DNA of 64,000 nt from Sipunculus nudus (lineage: Eukaryota; Annelida; Sipuncula; Golfingiida; Sipunculidae), in the NCBI GenBank assembly GCA_026874595.1, contig CM049320.1, positions 8,619,464 through 8,683,463 of the forward strand, given 5' to 3'. The notes under the pieces are model-generated. The model was not told the DNA's origin, searched no databases, and saw only the letters and a list, made by a program, of their open reading frames with translations. Positions 10,700 to 20,690 of the stretch are shown here, one piece after another. A program made the translations under genes and the position numbers. Positions within the stretch are counted from its first letter, which is position 1. Each line of letters begins with the position of its first letter.

Positions 10700-12889
10700 G
10701 TGATATTTTGTTCACTGTCGTTCGACACGTCTCCAGTTGGTGTCCTTTGTTCGCTTCTCGTTTGCATGGTTCATTTTTATGTTGCGGCTTTCACGGCAGG
10801 CTGTTGACGTCCGTTCCATGCATCCTTTACAGTTGTATTGCATCGTTTCACGACCGGTTGTTTTTTTTATTTGCTTGCAGGCCCCCGCCGGCGAAGGGAC
10901 GGAAGGGACCATGGTCAGGCACGTGACGAGACCGGCCGCACCCCTCAAGCGCATTTCGGACACGCAGATAATATTTTGTTCTCTGTGCAACGACACGTCT
11001 CAAGGGTCTCGGCTACAGCCGCTCGGCGCATTCAGGACGTGCAGGTAAAAATATTTTTTCACTGTGTGACGATATGTCTCAAGGGACTGGGCTTTCTTCG
11101 GGTTCTGTTAAGCCGGCCGGCGTGAACTGCCTTCTTTTACGTGGAGCTGTTCTCTTTGGTTTCAGGCTGCACGACAGGGGAGCGTCGCCACGGCCGCGCC
11201 GCCGGCGCCGTGGTCGGACCCGAGTGGGGCCAGGCGACGTTTGGGGTTTCAGGTAACGTCCCTCCTCTTCTACACAATTCCTTCAGGCCTTTTTGTTTCT
11301 AGGTTTGTGCGCGCACGTTTCATGCGAAGCGCACTTGTACTAAATTTTCGTCTCAGATTTGAGGTCACTGCTTTCTTTCGGCCCGGGGACGCGGGACCGC
11401 TGTGCCTTACTGTCGGATTTATGTTTTGTTATAGCCAGCGGCACCGGCACTCTGTTTTACGGTGAGCGTTGTTTCAGTTTTATTTTTACAACTTTCGTTG
11501 CCGACTGTCAGCGCGACCGCCGCCCTGCGCATGCTTGAGCTACAGGTGAGGTCTTTCCTTTCGGTTTGCTGGGAAATGAGCCCTTTAATTTCGTAATGTC
11601 TTTTACACTGTTTCCGTGTTTCGTGGATTTTGATTTGACACATCCGATACGGCAGTGGTTAACCTTTTAACTCGTTGTGCTTCAGCCCGCCTCACCTGCC
11701 GCGACGCAGTTGGACAGTCCGCAGATTCATGTAACACTCGTTCCACCTTCTACTTCATTCGGCTTTTAGACGTAGGGTGGGGTTTCACACAAAAGAAAAA
11801 CTTCCACAAGCGCAGTTGCGCGTCAGTGTAGCCTTCGGAGTAATGAGACGTCGGCTAGCGTTTTTGATCCCGTCTCGGCGAAACTGCACCAGAACCGGAG
11901 CAGAAACGAGTGAAACAGTTGGGGGGGGGGGGGGCAACTTGTTCTGTGTACTTGATAGTTATGTATGTTACCGTGCGAAAATATTACTCCTTACGACACC
12001 TTTTTCCCCTTTTTTAATTCCAGACAGTCGCGACGGCGGAAGAGATGGGCGGAGGTGCTTTTTTTTTTTTTCGGTCGGGCTATTGTTACTTGTTATATGT
12101 TCCACTGTGACTGTGAGTGGACGAGGCGGCGTTCTCCTGTTGCTTGTTACTTTTCGTGTGTTTTTTTTTTGTGTTACGCCTTCACGTGTTATAAACGCTG
12201 TTTCCTACTTTCACAGACACCCTTGACGGCGGGCCTTGATAACAAGACGGCGGGGGAGGGTACCACGCATGTGGCTTGTCTTACGTCGCTCTTTTTCAAC
12301 GTCGCAGGCTGGCGTCGCATTGAAGTGCACTCAGGTAGTCAGAAGGGTGTAGACGGCGCCTTTTTCTTTAAATTCAGCTCGCCCCGTGCTGGTTTTCCTT
12401 GTTAGACTTGACGCCCTTTCCGTTCTATGGACAAGTTGCGATGCACTTTTTAATGTTAAGACGTCGTTCGTCGTCGAGCGTCGAGGATTTGCCTATGCCG
12501 CGAATTATGATTTTAGTTCGTTTACAATTCTCTTCACTATTATTTCTCAGGGCCAGACGTCACATCCGAGACGCTGCTTTGGACCCGAGATGGCAGAGGC
12601 GCTGTTCGGGCAAATCGTTCCGACGCTGAGGTACGCGGCGATACATAACACCGGCCTGACGGAGGTGGAGGTATTCCGGGACCTCCGTCGCTTCAAAGGG
12701 CCGGGCCTTGACAGAGCCATATGGAGCGGGGCCTCACGGGGCCAAACATTTCACAGACAGGGCGAGGACGGCCGTCAAGAGATTCAACGAAGGGAAGAGC
12801 TCCCTCCTGGATTAAACCAAGGAGATTACAGGGATGGAGTAACAACTGTTAGAAGCCCTGCCAGGTCGCGAGTGTCAGTCGTGCGCTAA
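10545..12889 (+). CDS. Candidate multi-exon gene of very short phase-0 exons
   Basis: Within a GC/CpG-richer block, several acceptor-to-donor segments are open in the same phase: 10545-10699, 10881-10967 (87 nt), 11166-11252 (87 nt), 11435-11461 (27 nt), 11686-11730 (45 nt), 12308-12334 (27 nt) and a last exon 12551-12889. Except the first, which begins with two bases of a split codon, all start and end between codons. Four of the internal ones end in a Gln codon at CAG, and the last ends in TAA. The predicted protein is rich in Ala, Pro, Thr, Gly and Arg with no domain I recognise. Additional micro-exons (for example 9 nt GACGTGCAG at 11036-11044) are possible. Some donors are weak or absent (CAG|ATAATA after 10967). 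It could instead be decayed tandem duplications. The start of the gene is not seen. Confidence 0.4.
10881..10967 (+). CDS. Candidate exon B (87 nt)
   Basis: Acceptor TTTATTTGCTTGCAG, phase 0, APAGEGTEGTMVRHV... ending SDTQ. The following bases CAG|ATAATATTTTG align with CAG|GTGATATTTTG after exon A, so the donor GT appears to have become AT. Alternatively the exon runs on to CAG|GTAAAA at 11044. Confidence 0.35.
11166..11252 (+). CDS. Candidate exon C (87 nt)
   Basis: Acceptor TCTCTTTGGTTTCAG and donor CAG|GTAACG. Phase 0 reads AARQGSVATAAPPAPW and ends LGFQ. Same length as exon B. Confidence 0.45.
11435..11461 (+). CDS. Candidate micro-exon D (27 nt)
   Basis: Acceptor TGTTTTGTTATAG, donor ACG|GTGAGC, nine codons (PAPALCFT with a final Thr codon), phase 0-0. 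Confidence 0.35.
11686..11730 (+). CDS. Candidate micro-exon F (45 nt)
   Basis: Acceptor CGTTGTGCTTCAG, donor CAT|GTAACA, phase 0-0, PASPAATQLDSPQIH. Ala/Pro rich like exons A-C. Confidence 0.3.
12308..12334 (+). CDS. Candidate micro-exon I (27 nt)
   Basis: Acceptor TTTTTCAACGTCGCAG, donor CAG|GTAGTC, phase 0-0, AGVALKCTQ. Confidence 0.35.
12551..12889 (+). CDS. Candidate last exon, 112 codons plus stop
   Basis: Acceptor CACTATTATTTCTCAG, then an open phase-0 frame GQTSHPRRCFGPEMAEALF... to TAA. The segment FGQIVPTLRYAAIHNTGL and an Arg/Glu-rich tail (RQEIQRREELPPGLNQGD) have ordinary soluble-protein composition. I do not recognise the family. An internal GAG|GTACGC at about 12,629 could serve as an alternative donor. 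This is the most protein-like piece of the block. Confidence 0.5.
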   Translation, partial: GQTSHPRRCFGPEMAEALFGQIVPTLRYAAIHNTGLTEVEVFRDLRRFKGPGLDRAIWSGASRGQTFHRQGEDGRQEIQRREELPPGLNQGDYRDGVTTVRSPARSRVSVVR

Positions 12890-13075
12890 TTGCAATTAAG
12901 ACATGAAAAGCCCATTAACTCTATTGTGCGCCTATTGTGCCGCGGTGTCAGGTGCGGCGGCGGCACGGCCTTTGATAAAGCGAGCCAGCTAGATGTTACT
13001 TCTGCGGTCCGCTGTAGCTCGCTGAAGCGGAGAGCGATATATCCAGTAACTGAGCAGTAAATTACTGGAATAACA

Positions 13076-13234
13076 TTGACCGGAATTATGAATGCGCAAA
13101 TGGTTTGTTTTGTCAAAAATTATGCGCAACAAATTTATCTAGAGAGGTCTCGTGTTGAGGAATTACTTGATCGATTTTGGGATAGATGCGGTCACTCTAT
13201 ATCAACTTCTGCCGTGATTCATGACGGACAGCTG
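13076..13234 (+). CDS. Candidate first exon, unrecognised
   Basis: An ATG at 13088 (or 13076 upstream in frame with ATT/ACC context) opens MNAQMVCFVKNYAQQ...RVEELLDRFWDRCG and ends GQL exactly before a strong donor GTAAGT (13235). The segment is amphipathic and helical in character. A phase-0 partner could begin at the acceptor TCATCTTTACACAG at 13806. The distance from the preceding candidate last exon (about 200 bases) suggests a separate gene or an alternative isoform. I do not recognise it. Confidence 0.4.
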
Positions 13235-13581
13235 GTAAGTGTAAACCTTAATTTCCCTGAATAACTTCGGAATTATAAAAAAATCCATCAGTTCCAACAC
13301 TTCTGACATATTAATAATTAGCCATGTATTATAGTATTCCGTCGATAAAAAAAAATTGACGCTTATGAACGGATGACTTTCATTTTGATGGATAACAGTG
13401 AGCCATCGCCCGCTCTGTCAATGACGGCGTTGAGCTCGTATTATCGCCCATATTTACCGAAGCCAAGCCATAGCTTAGGCGTCATTAGCAACGACAGCTT
13501 CACACACGTTTCCCACACATATGAAAATATGGTGTTCAAACTTTTGATTGTTTAAAAATTTATATTAAATACTGGGTCTCG

Positions 13582-13616
13582 CGTTAGTTCACGTTGGGGG
13601 TCTCCGGGAACTAACG
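13582..13616. repeat. Hairpin with 9-bp perfect arms
   Basis: CGTTAGTTC (13582-13590) and GAACTAACG (13608-13616) flank a 17-base G-rich loop. Surrounding GGGGGTCTC motifs recur at 13595 and 13640. Role unknown. Confidence 0.4.
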
Positions 13617-13810
13617 AGCTGTTCCGAAGTCACGCCGAAGGGGGTCTCTCGCGCTGTATCAAATAGCACCGGGCTTATCAGCGGTATCTCTTTGTGCCTT
13701 AGAGCAGCGAGTTTTATGACCCCCGTCAGCAACATACCAGTTTTTTGGGCGGCACGTCTACACGGCTAAACGATCTGGAATAAATTTGTTATTCATCTTT
13801 ACACAGGTTG

Positions 13811-14200
13811 TTAGTGTGATTTACTCTTCTTCTGCCAGTACAGTATGTCTGTGTGATATTTCCAGGGACTGTTGCCCCTCCCCGCACACAATCCACCCCC
13901 GCACACGTGCCTGAGAATATTGTGTGCATGGAACTCCCAGTACGTGGAATAATAAGCTCCCCCCACCTCTCGACATTGTGCCTCAAGGGTAAAACTTTCG
14001 TAGATTCCTGTCCGACCCACCCATAATGTCACAAGGTGAACCCCTGCGAAATGACGTGCGGCTTTAATCTCTATGCGCTTCTCACGTGTGTCTTGGATCA
14101 GGCCGTACGTCAACGTTACATGAAACTGCGGCCCAACGCGGGGTTTCGTAATATTACAATACAGTCTGCCTGAATAAATAACTGCGCGTTTTAAACACAT
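13811..14200 (-). CDS. Hypothetical 129-codon frame on minus strand
   Basis: Open from ATG with mixed composition (ITKPRVGPQFHVTLTYG, AGVHLVTLWVGRTG). No domain, no splice support and no neighbour on this strand. It lies in the same GC-richer block where stop codons are rarer, so chance is a real possibility. Confidence 0.2.
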   Translation of the reverse strand: MCLKRAVIYSGRLYCNITKPRVGPQFHVTLTYGLIQDTREKRIEIKAARHFAGVHLVTLWVGRTGIYESFTLEAQCREVGGAYYSTYWEFHAHNILRHVCGGGLCAGRGNSPWKYHTDILYWQKKSKSH

Positions 14201-14202
14201 CA

Positions 14203-14835
14203 GGGGACGACACGTTTGTGCGTCGGACCCGCGCTTTTGGTAGAGTTCGTTGGAATATTTTCTAAGTTACGTTTGGTGAGTACGGCAAGCGCTCCCCGGT
14301 GTTAAATGGTGGAACTATTGAGGCTCTCTGAATTAATTCGTTTTAATCGCGCCTTTCGACATACGCTCTCAATATTCAAAACATAACGTGACGACATGGT
14401 CGTGCGTCGGACCCGTGAATTTGGTTGAGTTCGGTGGGATATTTCCAAGTTATGGGGGTCAAGGCTGGAGTGACTTTTACAATTAAACTGCGCCCGGTAA
14501 GCGCTCCCCGGCGTTCAATAATGGAAATATAGAGGCTCTTGGAATTAATTCATTTTACCCGCGCAGTCCAACAGACGCTGTCAATATTAGATATGCCACG
14601 GGACGACATTGTCGTGCGTCGGACCCGTGCGTTTGTTTGAGTTCGGTGGGATATTTTCAATGTTACGGGGGTCAGGGCCGGGGAGACTTTTACAATAAAC
14701 TGCGCCCGGTAAGCGCTCCCTGGCGCAAAATGATGAAAATAATGAGGCTCCTACAATTAAATCGTTTTACACGCGCGGTCCGACAGACGCTCTCAATATT
14801 AAATATACCACGGGACGAAATGGTCCTGTCCGTGG
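14203..14835 (+). repeat. ~200-bp satellite, three copies and a partial fourth
   Basis: Unit boundaries at GGGACGACA-type motifs: 14203, 14389, 14600 and 14812. Each copy has GTGCGTCGGACCCG, GTTCGGTGGGATATTTTC, GTAAGCGCTCC(C)(C/T)GGCG, GAATTAATTCGTTTTA and CGACAGACGCTCTCAATATT. Units are 186, 211 and 212 bp. The second and third are closest to each other, sharing a GGGGGTCA segment that is missing from the first. Confidence 0.85.
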
Positions 14836-15359
14836 GTTTGTGTGTTTGTCACTCACTCACCTGGGAGTCATTTTATCACGCATACGAGTGTGGGCACCAG
14901 GGGTCGCTGGCGACTATGACACGGCTACGTTTTGTTTTGTTACAGACGTCAGTTTGTTCTGTGTGTTAACATGTATTGACAATTTGATAGCAGTTTCTTA
15001 ACAATATTAAGTTGTTAACTCCTTCCTTTACAGTGATATAAACTATTTCTTGTCACGAAGCAGATCAATTCTCAAATGGACGCATTCTGTAAATATTTCA
15101 TTAACCAGCGCTAACTGGTTTATAATCATTTTATACTGTCTTTTTTTCAACTAGATTTATTTATATTCAGAACCTGAAAGAGAATTTTATAAACACTAGC
15201 ATGTACATGCCATTATGACGCCTATAGTGTGAAGAATAGAATAATAATAAAATATCATGACAATGTGTATCAATAATAAGATTTGTTATTTAATATCTAT
15301 TACTGATTCATCGATGGCATGCATGAATGAAAGCCAACAGGTGATACTGTGTCGTTCAG
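14836..15359. other. No gene seen
   Basis: AT-rich sequence after the satellite. Only short frames without protein character. Confidence 0.5.
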
Positions 15360-15424
15360 GGTCAAGTGGTCAGAGGCGTCGACATACATCGGCTGAATCT
15401 CCCCCTGAACGCAGAAACGATTAG
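15360..15424 (+). CDS. Candidate alternative last exon (SR-like tail)
   Basis: Acceptor-like TGTGTCGTTCAG, then two bases of a split codon and SSGQRRRHTSAESPPERRN to TAG at 15422. The short basic, Ser/Pro/Arg-rich end resembles C-terminal tails of splicing or cytoskeletal proteins in composition only. Its entry phase (two bases first) is the same as that of the candidate exons at 16004, 16462 and 17204. Confidence 0.3.
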
Positions 15425-16003
15425 AATTTTGAATTAGGCCTCCGGTTCATTCTGAAGAGGACGGTTGAATGATGTTGTGTGGAACCAAATCTGTGAAAAA
15501 AGTAAGCCTTAGTCATACTCCCGAGTGGTGACGTGTCTATTACACACTTTGTCCGCCCTTACCATTAACTAGCAACATATACTCACATACTCACAGATAA
15601 AATTTTAATCATGAGATCATACTGTGTTAAGAGCATGTGAGACGCTTGAACGTCCACTTTGTTATCCGTTCTATCAACCAATGATGTCGGTTCGCGCCGA
15701 CATTTTTTTCTCCTCATTGTACCTTCTTTCATTGTGTTTAAATATAAAAAAACTCATGTTACTACCAGATATAATTATGTGACGCAATGTTACACTGTCA
15801 ATTATGACAGCTTGTATAATTTCCAAACAAGTAATAAGGTACGGATAATAAATTGCCATTAAATATGGGACAGTGTTGGCATTAAATAGTAAATACGAGC
15901 ATTAAATAAGTTCTGTTATAATTTAATTAGGAAGATTAATTTTTCTTTTGTATGTATAATTCTGCTAAATATAGTATTCATTTCGTAAATTTTCCTATTT
16001 CAG

Positions 16004-16039
16004 ATCATAAACAGTTTCTTGGACACAATAATGGAACAG
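16004..16039 (+). CDS. Candidate 36-nt symmetric exon
   Basis: Acceptor AATTTTCCTATTTCAG and donor CAG|GTAAAC. The phase reads HKQFLGHNNGT with two bases before and one base after, so the exon is symmetric and can splice in frame to either 16462 or 17204. No family recognised. Confidence 0.4.
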
Positions 16040-16228
16040 GTAAACATTTTATTAAGTATATTTATAATCATCGGTACACATCAACCAGTACACGAGTGCT
16101 CTTGTCTCAGGCGATGCATGCGTTGTGGGATGCAAATAATTTGGAATGGATTATTACATGTACTTGTTGTATAGTTATAAAATATATTTTACTTAATATA
16201 TATATTTATTTTTACTTATATATAAAAA

Positions 16229-16230
16229 AA

Positions 16231-16284
<54 letters not shown>
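16229..16284. repeat. (AT)n microsatellite
   Basis: About 28 AT units with one G interruption. Confidence 0.95.
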
Positions 16285-16287
<3 letters not shown>

Positions 16288-16461
16288 CAGGTGTATATAT
16301 GCGTATGGATATCATAATTGTAATGTTGTTATCAATAAAACAATTTGTAACAGTAAATTACAATTTGTAACAGTAACTATGTTTGGAAGAATATTTCTTT
16401 TGGAATAATGAACGTCTTGACTACTAACATACAGAATATGTTTAAATCTTCTTCATTACAG

Positions 16462-16541
16462 ACGGTCCTAAAGGGAGGCAGTCAGGCAGTCCTAAATCTG
16501 TCGTTATTCGTGATCAACCGGGATATAACCAGGTTCCCTAG
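16462..16541 (+). CDS. Candidate alternative last exon, conserved in duplicate
   Basis: Acceptor AAATCTTCTTCATTACAG, then GPKGRQSGSPKSVVIRDQ...NQVP and TAG. The copy at 41529-41593 keeps the same phase, stop and SGSPK.VVIR..PG.NQVP core. The two differ by an in-frame 15-nt length change near the start. Entry phase matches the 36-nt exon at 16004. Confidence 0.4.
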
Positions 16542-17203
16542 CTGCCAACACGTATGTGTAACATTATAACGGGAATAACCCCTATGTCTCTTTAAAAATG
16601 ATACATAAATATACATGTTTGTGTGTGTGCTGCTTAACAGGTAATATACCTGGATAGTGTTGAAGGTCTTTGGGGTAATTTTGCATTGATTTTATCATAC
16701 GAAGCACAACTAAATGAAAAAGTTGATATTTCTTAATAAATACAATAAACATATTAATTGATCATAATTATACACCAGTGGCTCTTCTGTAGACATTATT
16801 TACTATACATATTTCATTTGTAGAGTGTTAAATCATATCCTAAGTTGAATGTACATTCATCATGTTGCTGAAAAAAATCTAAGACCGCTTAAATTGTACC
16901 TGGCATTCGGCGCGCTGTCACGTATATATAGCAACGGACATTGACGAAGAAAAACTTAAGTGTAGACATTTTTTTTTTTTTAGAAGCACGATTTCCATCT
17001 CTGTCCAGATCATGTTAACTCGCTAAATCACATGCATGAAGTTGTTACAGATATGTGAGACATACACCTTTTTCATATTTCTCGGGCTTAAGCATTCTGT
17101 CTGTAGAAGTGCTGCATTATTCATGTCTACAGTTTTCCATGAAATTTATAATAGAGATTTATAATAAAAAATCTGTCCACCAATGAAATTTTTTCTTTTA
17201 CAG

Positions 17204-17271
17204 ATGGAATTCTCCGAAGCCAACAAGACTTTACACCAGTCAACGACGACAATAAACACCGGAAAATCCTG
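17204..17271 (+). CDS. Candidate 68-nt exon, conserved in duplicate
   Basis: Acceptor TTTTTTCTTTTACAG and donor CTG|GTAAAA. The phase reads GILRSQQDFTPVNDDNKH and RKIL. Compared with 42239-42306, the only two differences are GAC to GAT changes, both synonymous in this frame, whereas just beyond the donor one substitution would create a stop. This pattern favours a coding exon. Product unknown. Confidence 0.45.
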
Positions 17272-17492
17272 GTAAAACTTCCATATTTTCACAATATCAA
17301 TCACATTTACGAATTCTCTAGTAATCTTTCTGAGCGACAATATATATTTATTTATTTCACTGTGGCAGCTTATCGCTCATAATAGTACATTACCGTACAA
17401 TATCAGCAACAGATGTGTGGCATTACACAGTCGTATGCTTATTTATTAGAGCATGTATATTCCAGCCATAGGTAGGATGTTTGAAACTGCAA

Positions 17493-17495
<3 letters not shown>

Positions 17496-17561
<66 letters not shown>
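17496..17561. repeat. (TA)n microsatellite
   Basis: About 32 uninterrupted TA units, much shorter in the duplicate at 42535-42563. Confidence 0.95.
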
Positions 17562-17563
<2 letters not shown>

Positions 17564-17998
17564 CCGTGAAAAGCAGTCATATTTATCAAGCGCGATGGCT
17601 CTGTCGACTCAAGGTCATGCCGCTTTAGTGTTTGGTTAACAGTTGTGCACGGTCCAACAATCGTACCTACGGCCGCAATGATTAGTTACATAATTAATAC
17701 CGGCTAGGATATTACTCATCAAGCGCGATGGTTGACATACCTAGTCCGTCGTTTTCTCGTTTGGCCAATTAGTAACTCATTATCACGCCTTTCTTGTCTC
17801 GCCGAAAAAGCATCAATGAGTAGTTATTGATAAACCAAACATAATCCAATCTTTACCTTTGATGTGTCCAGGATAAACATACAGGACTCTGTATGAATGG
17901 AGGAATATGAGATCTGTATCAGACCGACTCTAATTTACAACAGAGTACGTTATACAGTATTACTGCTTCACTTTCACATTTTTCGTGTCCTGTTTCCA

Positions 17999-18192
17999 AT
18001 GGCGTCGCGGCCTGCTAAGCGTAAGCTTGATGTAAAGACCATTGAGCATACGAAGCACTTGTCGAAGTTGAACGTGGTGGAAAGACCAAGGCACAGATTG
18101 CAAAGGACTTTAACATCCACGCCAACACGCTGTGTACATGGATCAAGAATGCTGAGAAGTTCAAGGTTACTGCCTTTTTAAAGAAGATCTGA
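17999..18192 (+). pseudogene. Tigger/pogo transposase N-terminal DNA-binding fragment, frameshifted
   Basis: Begins MASRPAKRKLDVKTIEHTKH and, after a one-base shift near 18075, continues GGKTKAQIAKDFNIHANTLC and WIKNAEKF. This is the N-terminal helix-turn-helix of CENP-B/Tigger-type transposases, which bind the terminal inverted repeats. The rest of the transposase (second HTH and DDE domain) is absent, and the frame ends at TGA 18190-18192. The copy at 42994-43187 has the same lesion, so the break predates the duplication. Confidence 0.7.
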
Positions 18193-18439
18193 TGTGTTGA
18201 ACTGAAAATGATCTGAGCCAATCATTTATTGATTTGTGTGCTTTTATACACGTACATGTTTGTGCTCTTATTTCACTTTCTAGATTAACCTAATCCTACC
18301 TTTGATGGTATTTATGTATTTTTTTTATTATTAATGAAAACAAAAAAATTGTGAGACCTAAATAACATAGGCCCTATACATGTGCAGTATTCATCGATGA
18401 TAATCGAAGCTGAAGAGGTTTAATATAATGAACATCGGT

Positions 18440-18505
18440 TGTCTCGAACTCCGATTGTGTCGAAGTAAATTCACCAGGCCCTTCGACTTCGACACAACGA
18501 GGTTT

Positions 18506-18511
<6 letters not shown>
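18440..18511. repeat. Tigger/pogo-like terminal repeat remnant with hairpin
   Basis: TGTCGAAG (18458-18465) and CTTCGACA (18487-18494) form an inverted repeat. The end reads, on the minus strand, TAGTGAAACCTCGTTGTGTC, similar in style to Tigger ends, next to a TA run (Tigger elements target TA). Inference from style only. Confidence 0.4.
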
Positions 18512-18557
<46 letters not shown>

Positions 18558-18566
18558 TATATATAT
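18512..18566. repeat. (TA)n microsatellite
   Basis: TA run with one slip. It separates the 2.1-kb duplication from a short piece of the inverted-repeat element (18567-18590) and then the second DIRS copy. Confidence 0.95.
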
Positions 18567-18599
18567 CGCCCATCCCGCCTCGTTCCCGTGTATTCCTGC

Positions 18600-19693
18600 T
18601 CCACGGGTTTCCCTGGATCCCCCTTCCCATGGTTCTCCAGCGTCCCCGTCCTCTCACACTGCCGATCCTGCCCTGGCACAAGATCAGTGGTCGGAAATCG
18701 CGCTGCAACGCCAGGCTTGGCGTACGCGCAAATCTGCGCTACTGGCCTCGTTGCTACCTCCACTCAGGAGGCCCAACCTGATGGTCCGAAGTTCCGTCGT
18801 TTACAGCCTTGGACTTCCACGGCGTCGGCGGCCGGTTCTTATTTGAATCCAGCCGCCCTTCAATCGCCTTCTTCCACACCCGCCATGTGTATGGAGTTTA
18901 CCGATCACACATTTGATCTGTTACGTGAGCATCACGCTGTGGTCTCGGGGTCACGATCTAATAATACTGGGGCCCCACTCCCACCGGGTTCTGATAAACC
19001 CTGGTCCCCCGGTACCCTGTGGAATTCCCACGGGTACCGCGCTACCTGCTTTGATCGTCTGATCCCCTTTCCCGATCATCCGGATATTCCATTGGCGCTG
19101 ATTCATCTTGAGTCCGGCCTTGAACAGCCGTTCACGGACGGTAAATCCTTGTTTCCTTCCTCAGCCCCGTTCTCCGATCGTCAACTGTCGGATTTGGAGG
19201 GGCTCGGGCAGTAGGCGGCCGGGATGGTGAACGAATTGCAGGCCGTTACTAGCCTGCTCGCCATCTCTCCTGACTCGCCCACGCTTAATGACATATGGCA
19301 GGCTTCTGCCCATACCTGTGCTGAGCTGCTACAGGTTGTCTGGTGGCTTGTTGAAAATTGTATTTTGTTGCGCCGCTCGGCTTGCCTTCAATCTTTAAAA
19401 CACTTGAAACCGGAACTTACACAAGCTGAGTTGACCTAGCTTTACTCTCAACCTTTCACCGGCTCCCTTCTGTTTGGCGGCCATCTGCGACCTCTTTTTG
19501 ACCGCGCCTTGGAGCACTCAGATCATCAGGCCTGCCTCCGATCGGCCTCTCTTGCGCCCCGGCCGTCCTTCCGCGTCCCGCGGTCTCGCCCTTCTAATGC
19601 GGCTCCCGCTTCGGCTCGTCACGCTCCTGCTTAGTACCAGCTGTTCCCAGCCATTTCGTGGTCGTTCCTCTAAGCCGGGTTCGACCAAGAAAT
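18600..19693 (+). pseudogene. gag: Gag of DIRS element II (copy 1), broken
   Basis: Shares with copy 2 the blocks EFTDHT.DLLREHHAVVSGSR, PFSDRQLSDLEGLG, SPDSPTLNDIWQASAHTCAE, LRRSACLQSLKHLKPELTQ and PFTGSLLFGGHLRPLFDRAL. TAG codons at 19212 and 19437 interrupt it. The C-terminal Ser/Pro/Arg tail precedes the RT as in other DIRS gags. The first ~130 residues are missing. Confidence 0.8.
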
Positions 19694-19829
19694 GACTCGT
19701 TCGATCCAGTAGGCCCTAGTCTCAGCGCCCATTTTCCCGCTTGGGCGGGCATCACGTCACATCGGTTAGTTCTCAGCACCATTAAGTTCCGTCTTACATT
19801 TTTGCACGCTCCTCCCGTCACCCTGCACC

Positions 19830-20690
19830 TGTTCTACACTCCGCCTCCGTCCGATCCCGGCAAACGCCTCGCTTTGGAGGAGGCAATTCAATCTATGCTC
19901 AACAAGAGCGATTTTCGAGGTTTTCCGTCCACCATGGGGTTTTACTCTTGCCTATTTCTTGTTTCCAAGATGCACGGGCGATGGCGCTCCATCATCGATC
20001 TAAAGTGCCTAAATTTGTTCATCGCCCTGCCGCGGTTTCGGATGTTCAATATTCATGCGGTTCTCCGCATCGTCTGTCGGATGGATTTGGCGTTCAAAAT
20101 AGACCTTACAGATGCTTATTTTCACGTTCCAATCCATCCTTCGTCTCAACCGTTTCTTCGGTTCACATATCAGAACCGCGATTTTCAATTCGGGGACCTC
20201 CCGTTTGGGATCAATGGGGCCCCCTGGATTTTTACCATGCTCGTTCACACGGTTACGCGTTACCTCTGCTCACAGGGCATTTCTGTGCTCCCTTATCTGG
20301 AATCTGCTTGTCCATGCCCCCGATCGCTCTCTCTTGCTAACTCATCGCCCCATGGTTCTCGGTTTACTTCAGAACCTTGGCTTTCTTGTCAATGCCGAGA
20401 AATCCCTTCCCACTCCCACCCTGCAGTTTCTGGGTGTCACACTCGATTTTGCGTCCAGCACTGCGTCTCTCCCGCGCTATTTTGCTATCAAACTCCGCAG
20501 GCAGATTTGTTCCTTTCTCGCGTTGCGCCGTGTAGACTTTCAGACCGCGGCTTCTCTGCAAGGCACTGGGCCGCCACTTTTATCCTGTTCGGTCAGCTAT
20601 ACCTCCATCCGGTTCAGTCTCTCCTGCGCCGTCACGGCCTTCTACGTTTAACCTCGGTTCGTCCTACGGTCCTCCCGTTTCAGCTCACAT
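19830..20690 (+). pseudogene. pol: Reverse transcriptase of DIRS element II (copy 1), broken
   Basis: Motifs ALEEAIQSML, MDLAFKIDLTDAYFHVPIHP and LPFGINGAPWIFTMLVHTV are present. At about 20300 the YLDD box is destroyed: the frame reads PYLESACPC, where copy 2 has PYLDDKLVHA, because of lost bases. Downstream RT sequence continues in another phase (QNLGFLVNAEKSLPTPT). Confidence 0.85.

Larger units (their letters stand above)
16400..18511 (+). repeat. 2.1-kb dispersed duplication, copy 1
   Basis: Collinear with 41475-43506 throughout, with small indels and a few percent substitutions. It carries two exon-like segments, an internal (TA)n tract, a Tigger/pogo DNA-binding fragment and a terminal hairpin region, and ends at a (TA)n tract. 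The two copies diverge completely beyond that point. Confidence 0.9.

Noticed and set aside
12399-12629. Frame LAPCWFSLLDLTPFPFYGQV... after acceptor-like AAATTCAG at 12377
   Set aside because: Hydrophobic, no donor, overlaps the likely intron before the last exon; chance is as good an explanation.
16190-16287. Tyr/Ile-rich frame over the AT run
   Set aside because: Translation of the (AT)n microsatellite.
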